Source: Sphingomonas aurea (GTDB lineage Bacteria; Pseudomonadota; Alphaproteobacteria; Sphingomonadales; Sphingomonadaceae). Taken from it: a stretch of 64,000 nucleotides of DNA. The notes beneath the pieces were generated by a model that had not been told where the DNA came from, searched no databases, and was given only the letters and a program-made list of their open reading frames with translations. The position numbers and the translations under genes are program-made. Below, piece after piece: positions 61,286-64,000 of this stretch. The stretch lies in NCBI RefSeq assembly GCF_030678875.1, contig NZ_JAUUDS010000001.1, positions 682,001-746,000 on the forward strand, in the 5' to 3' direction. Positions within the stretch are counted from its first letter, which is position 1, and each line of letters begins with the position of its first letter.

Positions 61286-62044
61286 TCAAGCGGTGAGGAA
61301 GTCCGCGATCGCCTGGCCGAGTTCAGGCTTCACCACCGAACTCATATGACCGCCGGGGATCTCGACGTAGCGCCCGTCCGGCAGCGCGGCGGCGAGGTCG
61401 GGTGCAGAGCCGTTGTCCTGATCCTCGATCCCCGCGACGACCAGCACCGGCTGCCGGATGGCGCGGACCTGCTCGATCGACGTGTCGACGAAGGTGTCGA
61501 GGATATGGCCGAGCGCGACCGGATCGCCGCCGGTCGTCTTCAGGAACGCCGCAGCCAGCCATTCCGGGCTGCCGCGCGGATGCCCGTCGAGATCGCCGAG
61601 GATGTTGCGGAAGTGATCGACGCGGCGACCGGTGTCGGTCAGCCCGTCCAGCCCCATGCCAGCGAACACCACGCGCCGCGGCTCCGCGCCGGTCGCCATC
61701 ATCCGTGACGCCGTACGGGCGCCGAGCGAATAGCCGCCCAGATCATAGTCCGTCAGCCCGAGATGCTCGACCAGCGCGTGGCCGTCGCGGGTCAGCGCGT
61801 CGCGCGGATAGGCGGCGGGATCGTGCGGCCGGTCGCTGCTGCCATGGGCGCGCAGGTCCGGCATGATGACGCGAAAACCCTCTGCGGCGATCGCGGCGGC
61901 ATGGCCGTAGCGGAGCCAGTTCGTCCAGGCGTCGGAAAAATAGCCGTGGATCAGAACGACCGGTCGCCCCTCCCCGACCTCGCGCCAGGCAAGCCGGGTG
62001 CCGTCGAACGAAGTGAAATGGTGCGGGTCGGGAGCGTGGGTCAT
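61286..62044 (-). CDS. alpha/beta hydrolase
   Basis: A 252-aa protein from ATG 62044. VVLIHGYFSDAW is the oxyanion region, GGYSLGART holds the nucleophile Ser, and GGHMSSV carries the catalytic His. The substrate is unknown. Upstream in-frame residues (IPACAGMT) come from a dispersed repeat and are not part of the gene. Confidence 0.9.
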   Translation of the reverse strand: MTHAPDPHHFTSFDGTRLAWREVGEGRPVVLIHGYFSDAWTNWLRYGHAAAIAAEGFRVIMPDLRAHGSSDRPHDPAAYPRDALTRDGHALVEHLGLTDYDLGGYSLGARTASRMMATGAEPRRVVFAGMGLDGLTDTGRRVDHFRNILGDLDGHPRGSPEWLAAAFLKTTGGDPVALGHILDTFVDTSIEQVRAIRQPVLVVAGIEDQDNGSAPDLAAALPDGRYVEIPGGHMSSVVKPELGQAIADFLTA

Positions 62045-62105
62045 GGGAGCACCCTGTAGCGACTTGCAAGACCTAAGCGAAGCGTAGAGCCGTTCCAAGA
62101 ACGTC

Positions 62106-62180
62106 ATCCCGGCGCAGGCCGGGATCTTCCCGTGGTGACCACTACGATCTGCCACGGGAAGGCCCCAGCCTGCGCTGGGG
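62106..62180. repeat. cluster of three REP-like hairpins
   Basis: ATCCCGGC/GCCGGGAT (62106-62125), TTCCCGTGG/CCACGGGAA (62127-62160) and CCCCAGC/GCTGGGG (62163-62180) are consecutive perfect stems. Translated, the first gives the IPACAGMT peptide known from dispersed repeats. The cluster lies between the hydrolase and pckA. Confidence 0.65.
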
Positions 62181-62203
62181 CGACGAAAGCTAGGCGAATT
62201 GCT

Positions 62204-63808
62204 TCACGCCGCCTGCGTCACCGGCGCTGCCTGACGCACGCCCTCATCGACGTGATCCGCGAACTGCGCGAAATTCTCGACGAACAGGTCGACCAGCTTT
62301 GCCGCCGTCGCGTCATAAGCCGCCTTGTCCGCCCAGGTCGCGCGCGGATCCAGGATCGCGGAGTCGACGCCGGGTACGCTCACCGGTACCTTGAAGCCGA
62401 AATTGGGATCGGTGCGGAACTCGGCGCCGTTCAGCGAGCCATCGAGCGCGGCGTTGAGCAGCGCGCGGGTCGCCTTGATCGGCATGCGCTGGCCAGTGCC
62501 GTATTTGCCGCCGGTCCAGCCGGTATTGACCAGCCAGCAGTCCACCCCGCCCTTCGCGATCCGCTCCTTCAGCAGGTTGCCATAGACCGAGGGATGACGC
62601 GGCATGAACGGCGCGCCGAAACACGTGGAGAAGGTCGCGTCGGGCTCGGTCACGCCGATCTCGGTGCCGGCGACCCGCGCGGTGTAGCCGGACAGGAAAT
62701 GGTACATCGCCTGATCCGGCGTCAGCTTGGCGATCGGCGGCAGCACACCGTACGCGTCGGCGGTCAGCATCACGATGTTCTTCGGCACCGGCCCCATATT
62801 CTCGGCCGAGGCATTGGGGATGAAGTCGATCGGATAGGCGCCGCGGCTGTTCTCGGCCAGGCTGTTGTCGTCCAGGTCGAGCTGGCGGGTGACGGGGTCC
62901 ATCACGACATTCTCGAGCACGGTGCCGAACCGCTTCGTCGTCGCGAAGATCTCCGGCTCGGCATCGGCCGACAGGCGGATCATCTTGGCGTAGCAGCCGC
63001 CCTCGAAATTGAAGACCGCCGTATCGGACCAGCCATGCTCGTCGTCGCCGATCAGCGTGCGGGCGGGATCGGCCGACAGCGTCGTCTTGCCGGTGCCCGA
63101 CAGGCCGAAGAACACCGCCGTGTCGCCGTTCGGACCCATATTCGCCGAGCAGTGCATCGGCATGACGCCGGTCGTCGGCAGCAGATAGTTGAGGATGCCG
63201 AACACCGACTTCTTCATCTCGCCGGCATAGGCGGTGCCGCCGATCAGGATCAGCTTGTCGGTCAGGTTGACGGCGATCACCGTCTCGCTGCGGCAGCCGT
63301 GGCGCGCGGGATCGGCGCGGAAGCTGGGCAGGTCGATGATCGTATAGTCGGGACGAAAGCCGCGCAGCTCATGCTCTTCCGGGCGGACCAGCATCGTACG
63401 GATGAACAGGTTGTGCCAGGCCAGCTCGGTGATGACGCGCACCGACACGCGGTGCTCGGCCTGCGAACCGCCATACAGGTCCTGGACGAACAGGTCTTCC
63501 TTGTCACCCAGCGCCTTCAGGAAATCGGCCTTCAGCGCGGCGAAGTGATCGGGCGTCATCGCCTTGTTCGACTTGCCCCACCAGATCGTGTCCCGGGTCT
63601 CGTCCGTCTCGACGATGAACTTGTCCTGCGCGGAGCGGCCGGTGTGCTGGCCGGTCTCTACCACCAGCGGTCCGTCGGCGGACAGCTTGCCCTCGCCGCG
63701 TGCCACCGCCGTCTCGGTCAGGCGGGCAGTCACCATGTTCCAGTGGAGGTCGGCGCGGGTCTCGATACCCTGTGCCTGAAGGCCCATTTCCGGAATGCGT
63801 TCGATCAT
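62204..63808 (-). CDS. pckA: ATP-dependent phosphoenolpyruvate carboxykinase
   Basis: A 534-aa PEPCK from ATG 63808; the ORF extends 6 codons further upstream. The kinase P-loop [11 protein letters not shown] is followed by the metal region LIGDDEHGW and the FEGGCYAK signature. The enzyme makes PEP from oxaloacetate in gluconeogenesis. It is divergent from a ChvI-type regulator, a common arrangement in alphaproteobacteria that suggests regulation by ChvG/ChvI. Confidence 0.96.
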   Translation of the reverse strand: MIERIPEMGLQAQGIETRADLHWNMVTARLTETAVARGEGKLSADGPLVVETGQHTGRSAQDKFIVETDETRDTIWWGKSNKAMTPDHFAALKADFLKALGDKEDLFVQDLYGGSQAEHRVSVRVITELAWHNLFIRTMLVRPEEHELRGFRPDYTIIDLPSFRADPARHGCRSETVIAVNLTDKLILIGGTAYAGEMKKSVFGILNYLLPTTGVMPMHCSANMGPNGDTAVFFGLSGTGKTTLSADPARTLIGDDEHGWSDTAVFNFEGGCYAKMIRLSADAEPEIFATTKRFGTVLENVVMDPVTRQLDLDDNSLAENSRGAYPIDFIPNASAENMGPVPKNIVMLTADAYGVLPPIAKLTPDQAMYHFLSGYTARVAGTEIGVTEPDATFSTCFGAPFMPRHPSVYGNLLKERIAKGGVDCWLVNTGWTGGKYGTGQRMPIKATRALLNAALDGSLNGAEFRTDPNFGFKVPVSVPGVDSAILDPRATWADKAAYDATAAKLVDLFVENFAQFADHVDEGVRQAAPVTQAA

Positions 63809-63942
63809 CGATATTCCCCAGTCCAAGACGTGCGATCTGTCCGCCGCATACGTATGCGCCTAGGCGGCGATTGCAGTTCGGTCAATCGTGCGGAGCAGCC
63901 AATATGGTTGAGCCGGTCCCTGTATTGGACTAGGCGAGCGGC

Positions 63943-64000
63943 ATGACGGCCACGATCGCTCTGGTCGACGACGACCGCAACATCCTGACCTCGGTGTCGA
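63943..64000 (+). CDS. ChvI-like response regulator, N-terminal end (partial)
   Basis: Only 19 codons are present, running off the right edge. MTATIALVDDDRNILTSVS is a receiver-domain start with the acidic pocket DDD, like ChvI/ExoR-system regulators. Position opposite pckA supports the call. The DNA-binding domain is outside the window. Confidence 0.75.
   Translation, partial: MTATIALVDDDRNILTSVS

Overview
The window is a GC-rich alphaproteobacterial chromosome segment, most likely from a Sphingomonas-type sphingomonad. The evidence is the protein content and gene order: recG-sdhE-mfd; a DivL-type pseudokinase gene heading a divL-tsaE-amgK-murU-addB-addA-trxA operon; and pckA divergent from a ChvI-type regulator. 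The lineage is inferred from recognised protein families and was not tested by search.

Left host block (1-12272). In order: the 3' end of surE, an NlpD-like LysM/LytM factor, tyrS, a PilZ protein, recG on the minus strand, sdhE, mfd, a degenerate-GGDEF/EAL protein on the minus strand, moaA, nadK and tRNA-Asn(GTT).

Integrated element (about 12256-37099, 24.8 kb). A perfect 19-bp direct repeat of the tRNA-Asn 3' end plus two bases lies at 12256-12274 and 37081-37099. A tyrosine integrase sits just inside the right copy. The left arm has four overlapping minus-strand genes that look like a podovirus-type ejection module; the last encodes a 1523-aa protein with an intact staphylococcal-nuclease-like domain at its N terminus. 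I see no terminase, portal, capsid or tail-tube gene. The right arm is a replication/control module: an AlpA-like protein, small ORFs, a winged-helix protein, a CHC2/Toprim primase, a DUF3987 helicase-like protein and a small HTH protein. Between the last genes of this module lies an origin-like array of two inverted triplets of 9-bp repeats around an AT-rich core. The centre is a mosaic. It holds an XRE repressor with a divergent promoter/operator driving seven tightly packed genes, including two Tat-signal proteins and an S24-like protein lacking the usual catalytic residues. It also holds cargo genes (DUF3800, HIRAN, VOC, SRAP, two small secreted proteins) and fragments of a Dam methylase and a DUF6894 gene. 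The layout suggests a phage satellite or a prophage that lost its middle.

Right host block (37125-64000). In order: yjbQ, a CC0125-type lipoprotein, secA, argJ, trxA, the AddAB repair nuclease, the AmgK/MurU MurNAc-recycling enzymes, tsaE, divL (phospho-accepting His replaced by Tyr568), ahcY with a perfect 20-bp palindrome upstream, yqgE, a peroxiredoxin, AMP nucleosidase, a Lys/Ala-rich membrane-anchored protein, an M2-type peptidase, an alpha/beta hydrolase, pckA and the first codons of a ChvI-type response regulator. Several strong hairpin terminators and REP-like hairpins lie between host genes.
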